DNA of 64,000 nucleotides, taken from positions 124,001 through 188,000 of the forward strand of contig NZ_CP091285.1 in assembly GCF_021650975.2 (NCBI RefSeq), in the 5' to 3' direction. The notes beneath the pieces were generated by a model that was not told the DNA's origin, ran no database searches, and worked only from the letters and a program-made list of their open reading frames with translations. This DNA comes from Flavobacterium jumunjinense. GTDB taxonomy: Bacteria > Bacteroidota > Bacteroidia > Flavobacteriales > Flavobacteriaceae. Positions 50,807-60,613 of the stretch are shown one piece after another. A program made the position numbers and the translations under genes. How positions within the stretch are numbered: position 1 is the stretch's first letter; every line of letters begins with the position of its first letter.

Positions 50807-51610
50807 TTATTTTTTAGAACTTGAATAAACAACATCTTTACCATATTTATCATTTAACTCATTTGCAACTTTAGGAGACATAAAAAGAATATTTGTTATT
50901 ATTGATTCTCTTAACTCTGTTTCATTATTCCCGTAAAAATTATATGGAATATAATTTACGCTTCTCAAGAAAGCAATAACTTCTTCCATTAAACATTGGC
51001 CATCATAGGTAGGTATTAAATTCACCTCGGCATAAATGAAGTCTATTTTTTGATTTTCTAACATATCAACACAACCTTCAAGTGCTTTCAATTCGTAACC
51101 TTCAATATCTAATTTTAAAATCCCTATTTCATCAATTTTCTGTGCTTTACAAAAATCATTTATTGAAATTACGGGCACTTCAATTTCTTGATACATCCTT
51201 GCTAAATGTGCTTTATGAAAATCATTTGGTTCTAAAAAAGAAGATGTTCCAGTGTTATTGTTTTTATAAAATTTTAGTTTCCCACTTTCAAAACCAATTC
51301 CCATATTAAAAGGATTTATTTTCTCTTTTTTTATTGACGATTTTAAAACTTCGAAAACAGTTGGGTTAGGTTCAAACGCATAGATTAATGAATTTGGAAA
51401 CTTATTACTGAATTGGTTTGATACAAAACCAATATTTGCACCACAATCAAAAATCACATTTGGGTCTCTATCTAATTTTTGATACAAAAATACCAAATCT
51501 AAATATTCATTTTTAAACAACTTCCTTTTTTCAATAAGAAATCTCATTTTTGCTCTTTTGAAAAAGTTTTTTCTAAAAACAAACCTTGTGAAAAAATTTT
51601 TATAATACAT
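50807..51610 (-). CDS. FkbM-family methyltransferase
   Basis: A 267-residue S-adenosylmethionine-dependent methyltransferase. The SAM-binding motif is VIFDCGANIGFVSNQF, with AFEPNP as motif II and LKLDIEGYELKALEG as the conserved later motif. It probably O-methylates a sugar of the glycan. The N-terminus is basic and may touch the membrane. A 187-base gap with no promoter match (51611-51797) separates it from the next gene upstream. Confidence 0.9.
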   Translation of the reverse strand: MYYKNFFTRFVFRKNFFKRAKMRFLIEKRKLFKNEYLDLVFLYQKLDRDPNVIFDCGANIGFVSNQFSNKFPNSLIYAFEPNPTVFEVLKSSIKKEKINPFNMGIGFESGKLKFYKNNNTGTSSFLEPNDFHKAHLARMYQEIEVPVISINDFCKAQKIDEIGILKLDIEGYELKALEGCVDMLENQKIDFIYAEVNLIPTYDGQCLMEEVIAFLRSVNYIPYNFYGNNETELRESIITNILFMSPKVANELNDKYGKDVVYSSSKK

Positions 51611-51797
51611 ATTGTTTATTTATTTAACTAAAAGCATAAAGTACTTTCTATCTGTAGCAGAAGTAAATATACATTTTATAGTTTATTAAGTCATTTTCAT
51701 TGATAAAAAGCTTAGAATTTTCCTAAATCTAGTCTGAAGATTTCACAACAAAGAACATTGTTTTTCATATTACAAAACATAAGTTTAATTCCTTATT

Positions 51798-52970
51798 TTA
51801 TTTATAAAAACTTAAAAAAGATTGAATTTGTTTCTCAACAGAAAACACTTCATTTACTCTGTTTTTTGCAGCAGCAGTAATTACCTTTTTTTCAACATCA
51901 GAAAAATTAATTGTTTGGACTATTACTCTTGCAAATGCTTCTGGTTTTCTTTTTTTAACAACAAAACCTGTTTCTTCATCTAAAATATTTTCAGACAAAC
52001 CTTCTGCATCACTCACTATACACAAAAGTTCCATCGCTTGCGCTTCTAAAACTGCATTACAAAAACCTTCTTGTAAACTGTATTGTAAATAAATAGATGA
52101 TTTTGACAGCTCCTCTTTTACTTCCATAGGGTTTAATTTACCTAAAAAAAAGACATTCTCTTGCAAATTTAATTGATATACAGCAAATTTCAAACGTTCC
52201 TGATCAACACCCTCTCCAATAATACAATATTCAAAATTAATTCCTTTTTGTTTAACCAAAGCTAAAGCTTGAAGTGTATATTCTAATCCTTTTATCCAAT
52301 GCAATCTAGCAATTGTAACTATTCTATTTCTTTCCTTCTTTCTTTCCTCAGCTATCTTAAACAAACTTAAATCAATAGCTGGTGTAATTTTCACTACTTG
52401 TTTTTCATCAATACCTTCTAAAATCAAATCTTTTTTCATGCCATCAGATAATACATGATACTTCACTTCTTTTTTAAACAGAATAGTGTAACAATTAAGG
52501 TTTTTAACCGGATATACATAATGATCGAAACCTCTAAAGCTTACTGCCATTTTAGCTCCTATAGCCTGAGCAACGTTTTCTCTATTTAAAGCTAAAGTAC
52601 CAAATCCAAAATGTAACCAATCTAATTTATACTTTAAAATATGACTATTTATAATTAAACTTTGAACGCGTTTTTTAAAACTTAAACCATCTTCTTTATC
52701 TAATTGATAGTTTTTTTTAACTGAAGCAAAATTTAATAAAAGAAGTTTTAGCAAAATAAATAGGCTTAACACAATGTTTTTTACTTTATTATTCGCTAAT
52801 TCTGGTGCTTTTACTATTTCTATATCTAAATGAGATGTATTTTTACTGTTAACGAACAATACAACTTTATGTCCAGCTTCTTGTAATCCCTTAATTTTAG
52901 AATTAAAAAATGTTTCAGAATAAGCTGGTGTTGCCGCTAAAACTAACCCTATTTTTTTTTTTTTACTCAT
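51798..52970 (-). CDS. Glycosyltransferase family 4
   Basis: A 390-residue GT-B enzyme. VTIARLHWIKGLEYTLQALA opens the C-terminal domain, and EGFCNAVLEAQAMELLCIVS is the EX7E donor site. The N-terminal part (GLVLAATPAYSETFFNSKIK) resembles that of WcaL/ExoL-like transferases. It overlaps the next gene upstream by eight bases. Confidence 0.92.
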   Translation of the reverse strand: MSKKKKIGLVLAATPAYSETFFNSKIKGLQEAGHKVVLFVNSKNTSHLDIEIVKAPELANNKVKNIVLSLFILLKLLLLNFASVKKNYQLDKEDGLSFKKRVQSLIINSHILKYKLDWLHFGFGTLALNRENVAQAIGAKMAVSFRGFDHYVYPVKNLNCYTILFKKEVKYHVLSDGMKKDLILEGIDEKQVVKITPAIDLSLFKIAEERKKERNRIVTIARLHWIKGLEYTLQALALVKQKGINFEYCIIGEGVDQERLKFAVYQLNLQENVFFLGKLNPMEVKEELSKSSIYLQYSLQEGFCNAVLEAQAMELLCIVSDAEGLSENILDEETGFVVKKRKPEAFARVIVQTINFSDVEKKVITAAAKNRVNEVFSVEKQIQSFLSFYK

Positions 52971-54132
52971 TCAATACCGAATTATACAAAGCGTTCATAT
53001 CCTTTAACATTTTACTCTCTGTATGTTGATTCTCAATCATGAATCTGGCTTTTCTTGTGTAGATATTATATTCCTCCAATGACAAATCACTTACTTGCAA
53101 AACAGCATTTGCTATTTGTTCAGGGCTTCTAGTGTCTACTATAAAACCTGTTTTTCCTTTTTTCACTACTTCTTCCATACCTCCACATTTTGTAGAAATC
53201 ACTATTGTTCCCAATGCCATTGCTTCTAATACCACATTTGCTATTCCTTCTTCTATACTTGGTAATAATACTACATCTGCTTTATTTATCTTCATTATAA
53301 TTTCTGCAAAAGGAACAGATTTATGAAATGTAACTTCATCTTCTAATTTTAATTGACTTTTTTGAAAAATCAATTCTTCGTCTTTATCAATTCCGATTAT
53401 AGTATAATTAAAACTAAACTTTTTGTCTTTCAAAATTAAACAAGCATCTAAGGCATCTTGATATCCTTTTAACCAATGGGAACGACCAATAGACAATATC
53501 TTAATCTTTTCATTAAAACTCTTTTTTTCTGTAAAAGGTAATTTATCAAGATTCAAACCACTATATATAACATTTGCGTTTTTAAGGTTTGGTTCATAAT
53601 TTCTAGCTTCTTTTAAAATAGCTTTTGATACTGCATGAAATCCATCTATCTTGCTGAAATTATCTTCATACTTTTTCTTTAATCTTAAATTGGCAATTGG
53701 ACTTATAGATATATGTGTACCTCTCAAACTCAAAACATATTTAATCCCAAATTCTTTTACCCAAAGCCAGTCTTCAATACCTTTTGCCCATTGCAAATGA
53801 AAAACAGCTGGTTTGTGATATAAAACAGGGTAATATTTTATCTTTTTATTAATATTACTTCCCGATTGTTCGGCAATTATAGTATCTAGTTTCTTTTTTT
53901 CTTTGGATTTAAAAAATCGTAATAGAATAGCGTATTTAACTAAAAGCATTAATTTACTAAACCTATTAGAATAAGTAAATAATTTAATGTTTTTAGGATA
54001 TTTTACTTTTTTATTTTGCTTACCAAAAAGATAAATCACAGCACCTGAATCTGCTAAACCAACAACTAACCTTTCAATAAAAGTTGTTGATGGAATTTCT
54101 CCAGAATATATTGCTATAATTTTATTCTTCAT
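52963..54132 (-). CDS. Glycosyltransferase family 4
   Basis: A 389-residue GT-B enzyme, related in layout to its neighbour at 51798. ILSIGRSHWLKGYQDALDAC and EGIANVVLEAMALGTIVIST (EX7E motif) mark the C-terminal domain. HLQWAKGIEDWLW in the first half is typical of capsule GT4s. It overlaps the asparagine-synthase-like gene by 11 bases. Confidence 0.92.
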   Translation of the reverse strand: MKNKIIAIYSGEIPSTTFIERLVVGLADSGAVIYLFGKQNKKVKYPKNIKLFTYSNRFSKLMLLVKYAILLRFFKSKEKKKLDTIIAEQSGSNINKKIKYYPVLYHKPAVFHLQWAKGIEDWLWVKEFGIKYVLSLRGTHISISPIANLRLKKKYEDNFSKIDGFHAVSKAILKEARNYEPNLKNANVIYSGLNLDKLPFTEKKSFNEKIKILSIGRSHWLKGYQDALDACLILKDKKFSFNYTIIGIDKDEELIFQKSQLKLEDEVTFHKSVPFAEIIMKINKADVVLLPSIEEGIANVVLEAMALGTIVISTKCGGMEEVVKKGKTGFIVDTRSPEQIANAVLQVSDLSLEEYNIYTRKARFMIENQHTESKMLKDMNALYNSVLNE

Positions 54133-55501
54133 TTTTATTATTTTTTGTAAACAATGAAAGCGTTAACAACATACTCACACTATGAGAATAATAAACTGCA
54201 TCTTTATTTTTAAAATCTAAATAAAAAGCCTTCACTAACTCTTCATTAATTAATCCCTTAAAGTTATCATTTTCAAACAGCCATTTCTCTAGTTCCTTCT
54301 CATTTTCTTTACCTAAAAACTGAAGTTCCCAATTTCTTTGAATAAATCTTTCATTCGAAATAGTTCGCTTCAATTTATCAAAAACTCTAAAAGGGAAGTT
54401 ATATGGGAATTTGTTGTTTTTATAATTGTATAAGTTAAATGGTCTTTTTTCTTGCCATGTAATTTTAGCTAATGCAGGCATTCGCAACTTTAAATACTCA
54501 ATTTGAATTTGTCTTCCTGCTAAGTATTTTTCTGGAATAGTACAAATGAATTCACATATTCTATTGTCGTAGTAAGGTAGTGTTATAGGTTTAATTTTTT
54601 CAAAAATAGATAAATTAGTACTTGTCCATCTTGGTGCCCAATATAAACTTTTAAAAGCTCTTATTTGAGCGTTTGCATTCGAAGGCATATTAATTTCCCC
54701 CAGTAAACACCCAATTCTAGTTTTTAAATATTCTTTAAAATCTCCTTTTAAATTCCACGATTTCCATAGGTTACTTGCTAATTCTAATCCTCCTTTTTTT
54801 ACTACCTTTTTAAATAAAATTTCAACTTGCTGCTCATTTGTTAAATTGTCTGACACACTCATATCATCAAACAAAACATCGCCCCAATGTCCTAAACTAA
54901 AAACATCGCCCATTTGATCGTATTTTTCTATAAAAGCCATTTGCCTTGGGTGCGTAAATTCAGAATAGCATTGATTTATCCTAGCTAATTCTTCTATTTT
55001 ATTCCACAAATAACCTTCCTTAACTTTCCATTTTTCAAAAGAAAAACCGCATGCTTTGGCTATCTTTTGGCTATAATTTGTTTCGTTATGTCCATTTAAA
55101 AATTCGTAGCTGTAGGCATTTACTTTATTCCCTAAATGAAATAATGCTGCAGCCTGCGTTCGACTATCTAAACCACCAGACAAAGGCAGAATAACCGTTT
55201 TATTTTTAACTTGTTCTTCTATTATTGTTTCAAATAATTTTGCGAACTCCTCTACAATTTCTTTTAAAGGTCTTTCTATTGGTGAATAATGCCATTTGAA
55301 ATAGGCAGATTCATTCTTAATTTTATTGTTTTCAATATCATAATTACTCGCTGGTTTTACAACTTGTAATTCTTTAAAATAAGTATCTTGATCTAAAAAA
55401 AAACCTGTGGCTGCAAATACACAAATAGCTTCATAGTTGAGTGTTTTTTTCTCACCTACAAAAACTGTTTTATTTGGAATAATGGGTGTTTTTAAATTCA
55501 T
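54122..55501 (-). CDS. Asparagine-synthase-related protein lacking the glutaminase cysteine
   Basis: A 459-residue protein with the ATP-pyrophosphatase loop LPLSGGLDSRTQAAAL and the synthetase fold up to ITLPYYDNRICEFICTIPEKY. The N-terminal domain is short (about 100 residues) and has no Met-Cys start, so it cannot use glutamine in the usual way. Such proteins in glycan loci are thought to amidate or otherwise activate carboxyl groups of uronic acids. It is two bases from the acyltransferase gene. Confidence 0.82.
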   Translation of the reverse strand: MNLKTPIIPNKTVFVGEKKTLNYEAICVFAATGFFLDQDTYFKELQVVKPASNYDIENNKIKNESAYFKWHYSPIERPLKEIVEEFAKLFETIIEEQVKNKTVILPLSGGLDSRTQAAALFHLGNKVNAYSYEFLNGHNETNYSQKIAKACGFSFEKWKVKEGYLWNKIEELARINQCYSEFTHPRQMAFIEKYDQMGDVFSLGHWGDVLFDDMSVSDNLTNEQQVEILFKKVVKKGGLELASNLWKSWNLKGDFKEYLKTRIGCLLGEINMPSNANAQIRAFKSLYWAPRWTSTNLSIFEKIKPITLPYYDNRICEFICTIPEKYLAGRQIQIEYLKLRMPALAKITWQEKRPFNLYNYKNNKFPYNFPFRVFDKLKRTISNERFIQRNWELQFLGKENEKELEKWLFENDNFKGLINEELVKAFYLDFKNKDAVYYSHSVSMLLTLSLFTKNNKNEE

Positions 55502-55502
55502 T

Positions 55503-56576
55503 TTACTTGTTTTTTAAATAGGTATCTCGCCAAGATAAAAACTTTTTTTCAATTAAATAATAAGAAATCATAGAAGAGATTATTATTCCTATAAATTTCA
55601 AATAGAGTGGAATATCCCATGAATACAACCAAATTTGTTGCCAAAGGTATATGGAATAACTCCACAGACCAATTGTTTTCATTATTGGATTGTTTAAAAA
55701 GCAGAAAAAAGTACTTGTTCTATCTTTATTAATTAGAATAAAAATTAATAATGTGATTATACAATTTATTATTGTTAGTCCTACGAAATTATAAAAATAT
55801 CTTATTTTGAGTCCAAATAACTCAACTAATAACGAAGAGTTAAGCATTTGAAAGAAAAAGAGTATTAGAATTAAAATCAAAATTTTATCCTTCAGGAATT
55901 TAAATATTTTAGAATTAATTATTTTTTCTTTAGTAATTATAGCTAGTATTCCACCCATTGCTAATGAATCTGCTACCGTTTCAAACGAACGATGCAAAGA
56001 TCCTCTAAACAGATTGGGAATAGCGTGTACAAACAAATAACTTACTCGAATTAAAGGTGTTATTACTACTATTGCTAAGAATATTTTGAGCAGTTGGTTG
56101 TAATTTATAACTTTCCTATTAAAGAGCATAAACATCAAAGCAATTAACACATAAAATTGTTCTTCAACTGCTAACGACCAAGTATGCCCTACAAACCATT
56201 GATTGTTGTTCCAAAGTGATCGAGGATGATAATTTTCTAAATAAACAGGTGCTCGCCAAAATTGTTCCATTTGAAACATTTCAAAATACAATAGTACAAT
56301 AACTACAATAAGAAGGTAAACATAAAAAGCTGGAAAGGTTCTTATTAATCTTTTAAAATAGAATGTTTTAATTGAAAATCTATTTAAATTAACATCTCGA
56401 AATAGAATACCAACAATTAAATAGGCAGAAATTATAAAAAATATTCTAACACCTAAATTTGCTATATCAATCAACTTAAAATAACCTTTAAACGCATGTC
56501 CAAAAACTACCATTAAAATTGATAAAGCCCTTATTCCGTCTAATGAAGGAATTCTATTTTCTTTTATCTTTTCCAA
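55503..56576 (-). CDS. Acyltransferase family 3 (OafA/YrhL-like)
   Basis: A 357-residue inner-membrane protein with about ten helices. IPSLDGIRALSILMVVFGHAF includes the conserved arginine and catalytic histidine, and TWSLAVEEQFYVLIAL is the second signature. Its members O-acetylate surface glycans from the periplasmic side or through a membrane acyl relay. There is no C-terminal SGNH domain. It lies one base from each neighbour. Confidence 0.92.
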   Translation of the reverse strand: MEKIKENRIPSLDGIRALSILMVVFGHAFKGYFKLIDIANLGVRIFFIISAYLIVGILFRDVNLNRFSIKTFYFKRLIRTFPAFYVYLLIVVIVLLYFEMFQMEQFWRAPVYLENYHPRSLWNNNQWFVGHTWSLAVEEQFYVLIALMFMLFNRKVINYNQLLKIFLAIVVITPLIRVSYLFVHAIPNLFRGSLHRSFETVADSLAMGGILAIITKEKIINSKIFKFLKDKILILILILFFFQMLNSSLLVELFGLKIRYFYNFVGLTIINCIITLLIFILINKDRTSTFFCFLNNPIMKTIGLWSYSIYLWQQIWLYSWDIPLYLKFIGIIISSMISYYLIEKKFLSWRDTYLKNK

Positions 56577-56577
56577 A

Positions 56578-57690
56578 TTAGAGTAATGATTTATAAAAAT
56601 TTTCGTGACGTTTTACTTCAATTTCAATAGTATAATTCCCTTGCACTAATTCAATGAATTTCTCACCTAATTTATTAAGTTCAGCTTTATTCATTTTCAT
56701 AAAATGACTCAATTTTCCTGCAAGTTCCAAACTATCTTTAGGAGTAAATAAATGCAAAGGATAATTTTCTAATTGGTCTTTAATTCCAGATACTTTTGAC
56801 CCTATAACTACCTTTTGATTTGCCATTGCTTCTAAAAGTGCAACAGGAGACCCTTCTCCCTTGCTTAATGTAGGTAGAATAAAAATTTCTGCATGGTCTA
56901 GGAATGGTGTGATATTTAATTGCTTACCCGAAAAAATAATTTTATTTGGTAAGTCCAAACTTTTTACTCTTTCTTTTAGCAATTCACCATAATCGTTTTT
57001 ATCATCTCCAACTAACCACAATACCCATTCTGGATGTTGATTATGAATTTTATCAAACGTGTCAATTAAAACTTCAATACCTTTAACTGGAACAAAATTA
57101 GCGACACAGATTAAAACTCTTTGTTCTTCTGCTGTTCTCATTTGTTCCTTTATTTCCTTAGTTGGAGTAGAGGCTTTAAACTTTTCTAAAACAACTCCTC
57201 TTGGTATTAATTCCATTTTATTGGAATTTGGATAAAATTGCTGTTCCATATCTTTATTTTGAACAATAATTTTTTTAGCTAGAAAAGAACGGAGTTTCCA
57301 GCTGTTTCTTGAACTTCCACCCCAGCTCATGTTCTTTTTTGTAAAAATCCATTTTATACCTGCAAATCTTGCCGCTAAGGCTTCTGTATAATTAGAACTA
57401 TAATTAAAACTATGAATAATATCAGGCTTAATCTCTTTCAGTTTTCTTGAAATCTTCCAACTATCCATTATCATTTTAAAAAGTGGACGTTCTTTGGCTA
57501 AATAATTAAAAACATGTACAGGAACGCCACTTTGTTCTACTACTTTAAAAAAAGCACCTTTATTATTTAAACATAAAATATGAGGCTCAAATAAATCATT
57601 ATCTAAACTTAATGCGATATTTAATAATGCTTTTCCACTACCTGCCGTATCAAAGTTTGGTATCGTATATAGAATTCTTATTTTTCTCAT
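56578..57690 (-). CDS. Glycosyltransferase family 4
   Basis: A 370-residue GT-B enzyme. LYTIPNFDTAGSGKALLNIA is the N-terminal glycine-rich loop, LICVANFVPVKGIEVLIDTF opens the second domain and EGSPVALLEAMANQKVVIGS is the EX7E donor site. It overlaps asnB by four bases (ATGA), so the two are translationally coupled. Confidence 0.93.
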   Translation of the reverse strand: MRKIRILYTIPNFDTAGSGKALLNIALSLDNDLFEPHILCLNNKGAFFKVVEQSGVPVHVFNYLAKERPLFKMIMDSWKISRKLKEIKPDIIHSFNYSSNYTEALAARFAGIKWIFTKKNMSWGGSSRNSWKLRSFLAKKIIVQNKDMEQQFYPNSNKMELIPRGVVLEKFKASTPTKEIKEQMRTAEEQRVLICVANFVPVKGIEVLIDTFDKIHNQHPEWVLWLVGDDKNDYGELLKERVKSLDLPNKIIFSGKQLNITPFLDHAEIFILPTLSKGEGSPVALLEAMANQKVVIGSKVSGIKDQLENYPLHLFTPKDSLELAGKLSHFMKMNKAELNKLGEKFIELVQGNYTIEIEVKRHENFYKSLL

Positions 57691-59510
57691 TTAGCTAAAG
57701 CATATAAGGTGAATAAAGGCCATTTTAAATCTTGATTACCTTCGACATGTGCTTTTAAAAGTTTTTCAATCTGCTTTTTATCAAACCCAAATCCATCAAA
57801 ATTAGAGTCTAATAGTTTACTAGAGAACTCACCTTTTAATTCTTCTTTTATCCATTTTGACAAAGGAACTGAAAATCCTTTTTTTACTTTTTCTTCTGGA
57901 ACTGAAGGCACTCTTTTATTTAATACGTTTTTAAGTAACTGTTTTTGTTTACCATTCCCATAACTTAACATAGGGTCAATTTGTAAACTCGCTTCAATCA
58001 TTTTTTTTTGCAAAAATGGCACTCTCACTTCCAAGCTATTTTCCATACTTGCTAAATCTACTTTTCGAAGCGTTTTTTGCATCATTCCATAAAATTCTGC
58101 TTTTCTTAATCTTCCTAATAATGCTCTTTCATCTTTCTCATTTGAATAATCATAAATATCCCATTGGTTAGGCAAGTTCATGTCGATTAATTCCGGAGCA
58201 ATTTTATTAAGCCAATTTGGTCTAAATCTAGAATGTAAATTTTCATGAGCAGTTGACTGCTTATCAGTTAACACTACATCATTTATTCTTTTATTACCAG
58301 ATGTATATTTATCAAAACCGTAAACAGCTTTTCGAACAATGGAAGGATAGTTTTGATATTTTATATTCTTCCCAATGCTCCAAAAACGTTCGTAACCAAA
58401 AAACAATTCATCACCACCATCACCACTTAAAGCGACCGTTACACTTTTTTTTGCCAATTTAGAGACCAAATAAGTTGGTAAAATACTAAAATCTGCTAAC
58501 GGTTCATGTAAAGCAGCAGTAGCTTCATTCCAATACTGCAAGGTTTCTTTTGCTGTTAAATTCCAAATTTCTTGTTTTAACTCTAATGCATCTGCAAATT
58601 GTTTTGCTCTTTCTGATTCATCATGAATTTTACTATCTGAACCTATAGAAAAGACATTAATATTCTTGTGATGCTTTTTAGCAAAAGAACAAATCAAAGG
58701 AGAATCTACACCACCAGACAAAAAGGCTCCCAACGAAACATCGGCTAATAACTGGTCTTGTACACATGAATTTAGAGTTTCTTCAACTAAAGATATTGCT
58801 TCTTTTTCAGATGTAATGCTATATTCTGGTTTCGAGGGTAACTCCCAATATCTATAATGTGTTTTTTTTCCTTCTAAATTAAAAGTTATCATTTCTCCAG
58901 GCAACACTTGAAAAGTATCATCATATAAACCAAATGGAGCTGGCATAAAATGTTGTTGTAGGTATAATTTTAAAACCTGAGGATTTATAGATTTATTTTT
59001 AAACTCTTTATGCTGAGTAATTTGATCATATTGACTAGATGCTATTAATTTTCCATTAGAATATCCATAAAACAAGGGTTTGATTCCTACAAAGTCTCTA
59101 ACTAATGTCAGTTCTTTTGTAAGATGATCATATATCGATAACGCAAACATTCCATCTAATTGTTTTACCGTTTTTAAAACGCCCCATTCTTCAAAACAAG
59201 CTATAATAGTTTCTGTATCACTATTTCCTCTAAAATTAGTATATTGTAATTTTCGTCTTAATTCTTTATGGTTGTATATTTCCCCATTAAAAACAATAGT
59301 AAAACGAGTATTAAAACTAGACATTGGTTGATTACCCGCTTCAGACAAATCTACGATTGCAAGTCTGTTAAACCCAAATTGTACTGTGCTATTATTTGAC
59401 CAATACCCTTGATAATCTGGACCTCGTTTTTTGGATATTGTTAAAAGCTCCAAAAAATTTTCTTTTGAAATTAAGTTATTGGGAGCATATTCAATTAGAA
59501 ATCCGCACAT
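57687..59510 (-). CDS. asnB: Asparagine synthase (glutamine-hydrolysing)
   Basis: A 607-residue protein with the catalytic Cys2 (MCGFLIEY) of the N-terminal glutaminase domain, NRLAIVDLSEAGNQPM and FNGEIYNHKELR, and the C-terminal synthetase domain with FLSGGVDSPLI as ATP-pyrophosphatase loop and SGDGGDELFFGYER. It normally makes asparagine, but copies inside glycan loci may amidate sugar acids. This copy is full length, in contrast to the shorter homologue at 54122. Confidence 0.93.
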   Translation of the reverse strand: MCGFLIEYAPNNLISKENFLELLTISKKRGPDYQGYWSNNSTVQFGFNRLAIVDLSEAGNQPMSSFNTRFTIVFNGEIYNHKELRRKLQYTNFRGNSDTETIIACFEEWGVLKTVKQLDGMFALSIYDHLTKELTLVRDFVGIKPLFYGYSNGKLIASSQYDQITQHKEFKNKSINPQVLKLYLQQHFMPAPFGLYDDTFQVLPGEMITFNLEGKKTHYRYWELPSKPEYSITSEKEAISLVEETLNSCVQDQLLADVSLGAFLSGGVDSPLICSFAKKHHKNINVFSIGSDSKIHDESERAKQFADALELKQEIWNLTAKETLQYWNEATAALHEPLADFSILPTYLVSKLAKKSVTVALSGDGGDELFFGYERFWSIGKNIKYQNYPSIVRKAVYGFDKYTSGNKRINDVVLTDKQSTAHENLHSRFRPNWLNKIAPELIDMNLPNQWDIYDYSNEKDERALLGRLRKAEFYGMMQKTLRKVDLASMENSLEVRVPFLQKKMIEASLQIDPMLSYGNGKQKQLLKNVLNKRVPSVPEEKVKKGFSVPLSKWIKEELKGEFSSKLLDSNFDGFGFDKKQIEKLLKAHVEGNQDLKWPLFTLYALAK

Positions 59511-59597
59511 AATTAATAATTATTTTTACCTTAAAACTACTTAAGATTAATTTTAAAATTTTCTTATTCCATTTAAAATCAAAATTTAAGTGAAATA

Positions 59598-60518
59598 TTA
59601 TTTTATATTTTTTTCCTTTATAAACAGGAGAATTGCCAGTAATGTTACTCTGTTTTTTACGTTTTCTTTTGACCAAAAAGATTTTATATAAAAAAGCAAC
59701 CCCCTCTTTAAATAATTATTAAATATACCTTCAGAATGATGAACGTAAATATTAAAATAACTTTTTGTTAAGGAAAGGTACAAAATATCCCTTTGAGGTC
59801 TTGAAATTTCAAGGTATAATAATCTTTCCCAAAAAACTATATTGTCTATAAATTTTGACTTGTCACTTTTTTTCTGAACAAATGTTACTTGAGAAGAATG
59901 AATACGATAAGAACCCATTATATTATCTAAATAGAAACCACTAGAATTTAACAACAATAGCTGGTAAAAATAACGATCACAAACACTTAACCCTTCTAAT
60001 AAATGTAAATTATAAGAACCTTTTCTAAAAACTACCGTTAGCGTCTGTGTATAACAAATTTGCATTGAGTCTTGAAATTTAATCTGTTTTTTTTCAGCAT
60101 TTAATTTATTACGGAAATTATTATAAACCCTACTATTATCTTGATATTTAATATCAAAACCGTGGTAGCAAAAAACATATTGTTTATTCGTATCTAAGAA
60201 ATCAACTTGCATCTGTAGCTTATCACTACTTGTCCAAAAATCATCGCCTTCTAATAGTGCGATGTAATCACCTTTACACCTTGATATTGTTTTTATCCAA
60301 TTAGAAGAAATCCCTCCATTAGGTTTATAACTCTCATATTTAACATTTGGATATTTTGATGCATATTCACAACAAATATTTGGTGTTGTATCTGTACTAA
60401 AATCATCACCTATTATAATTTCGAAATCAAAATCAGTTATTTGCATTAGAATGCTATCCAAAGCCTCTCTAATATATTTCTCGTGGTTATAGGTTATTAA
60501 GGCTACTGATAGTTTCAT
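59598..60518 (-). CDS. Glycosyltransferase family 2
   Basis: A 306-residue GT-A enzyme. LSVALITYNHEKYIREALDS is the N-terminal signature, IIIGDDFSTDTT the first aspartate site and YIALLEGDDFW the DxD site. The C-terminal part (YRIHSSQVTFVQ) is common in GT2s of O-antigen loci. It stands 95 bases after the preceding GT2 and 87 bases before asnB. Confidence 0.92.
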   Translation of the reverse strand: MKLSVALITYNHEKYIREALDSILMQITDFDFEIIIGDDFSTDTTPNICCEYASKYPNVKYESYKPNGGISSNWIKTISRCKGDYIALLEGDDFWTSSDKLQMQVDFLDTNKQYVFCYHGFDIKYQDNSRVYNNFRNKLNAEKKQIKFQDSMQICYTQTLTVVFRKGSYNLHLLEGLSVCDRYFYQLLLLNSSGFYLDNIMGSYRIHSSQVTFVQKKSDKSKFIDNIVFWERLLYLEISRPQRDILYLSLTKSYFNIYVHHSEGIFNNYLKRGLLFYIKSFWSKENVKNRVTLLAILLFIKEKNIK

Positions 60519-60613
60519 TTTTTATGTTATTTAGAAGACTTCGCAATATTATTTAAAGCCTTTTTTAAAGTTCTTAATATATCTAATATATTTTCATTCT
60601 CAATCTTAAAAGT

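Noticed and set aside
51611..51797. A promoter starting a second transcript inside the glycan locus
   Set aside because: The gap has no TAnnTTTG match on the minus strand, so no promoter is called.
59491..59676. A 61-codon minus-strand frame overlapping the GT2 gene
   Set aside because: It overlaps the end of a clear glycosyltransferase gene in another frame and the following spacer, and its sequence is low in complexity.
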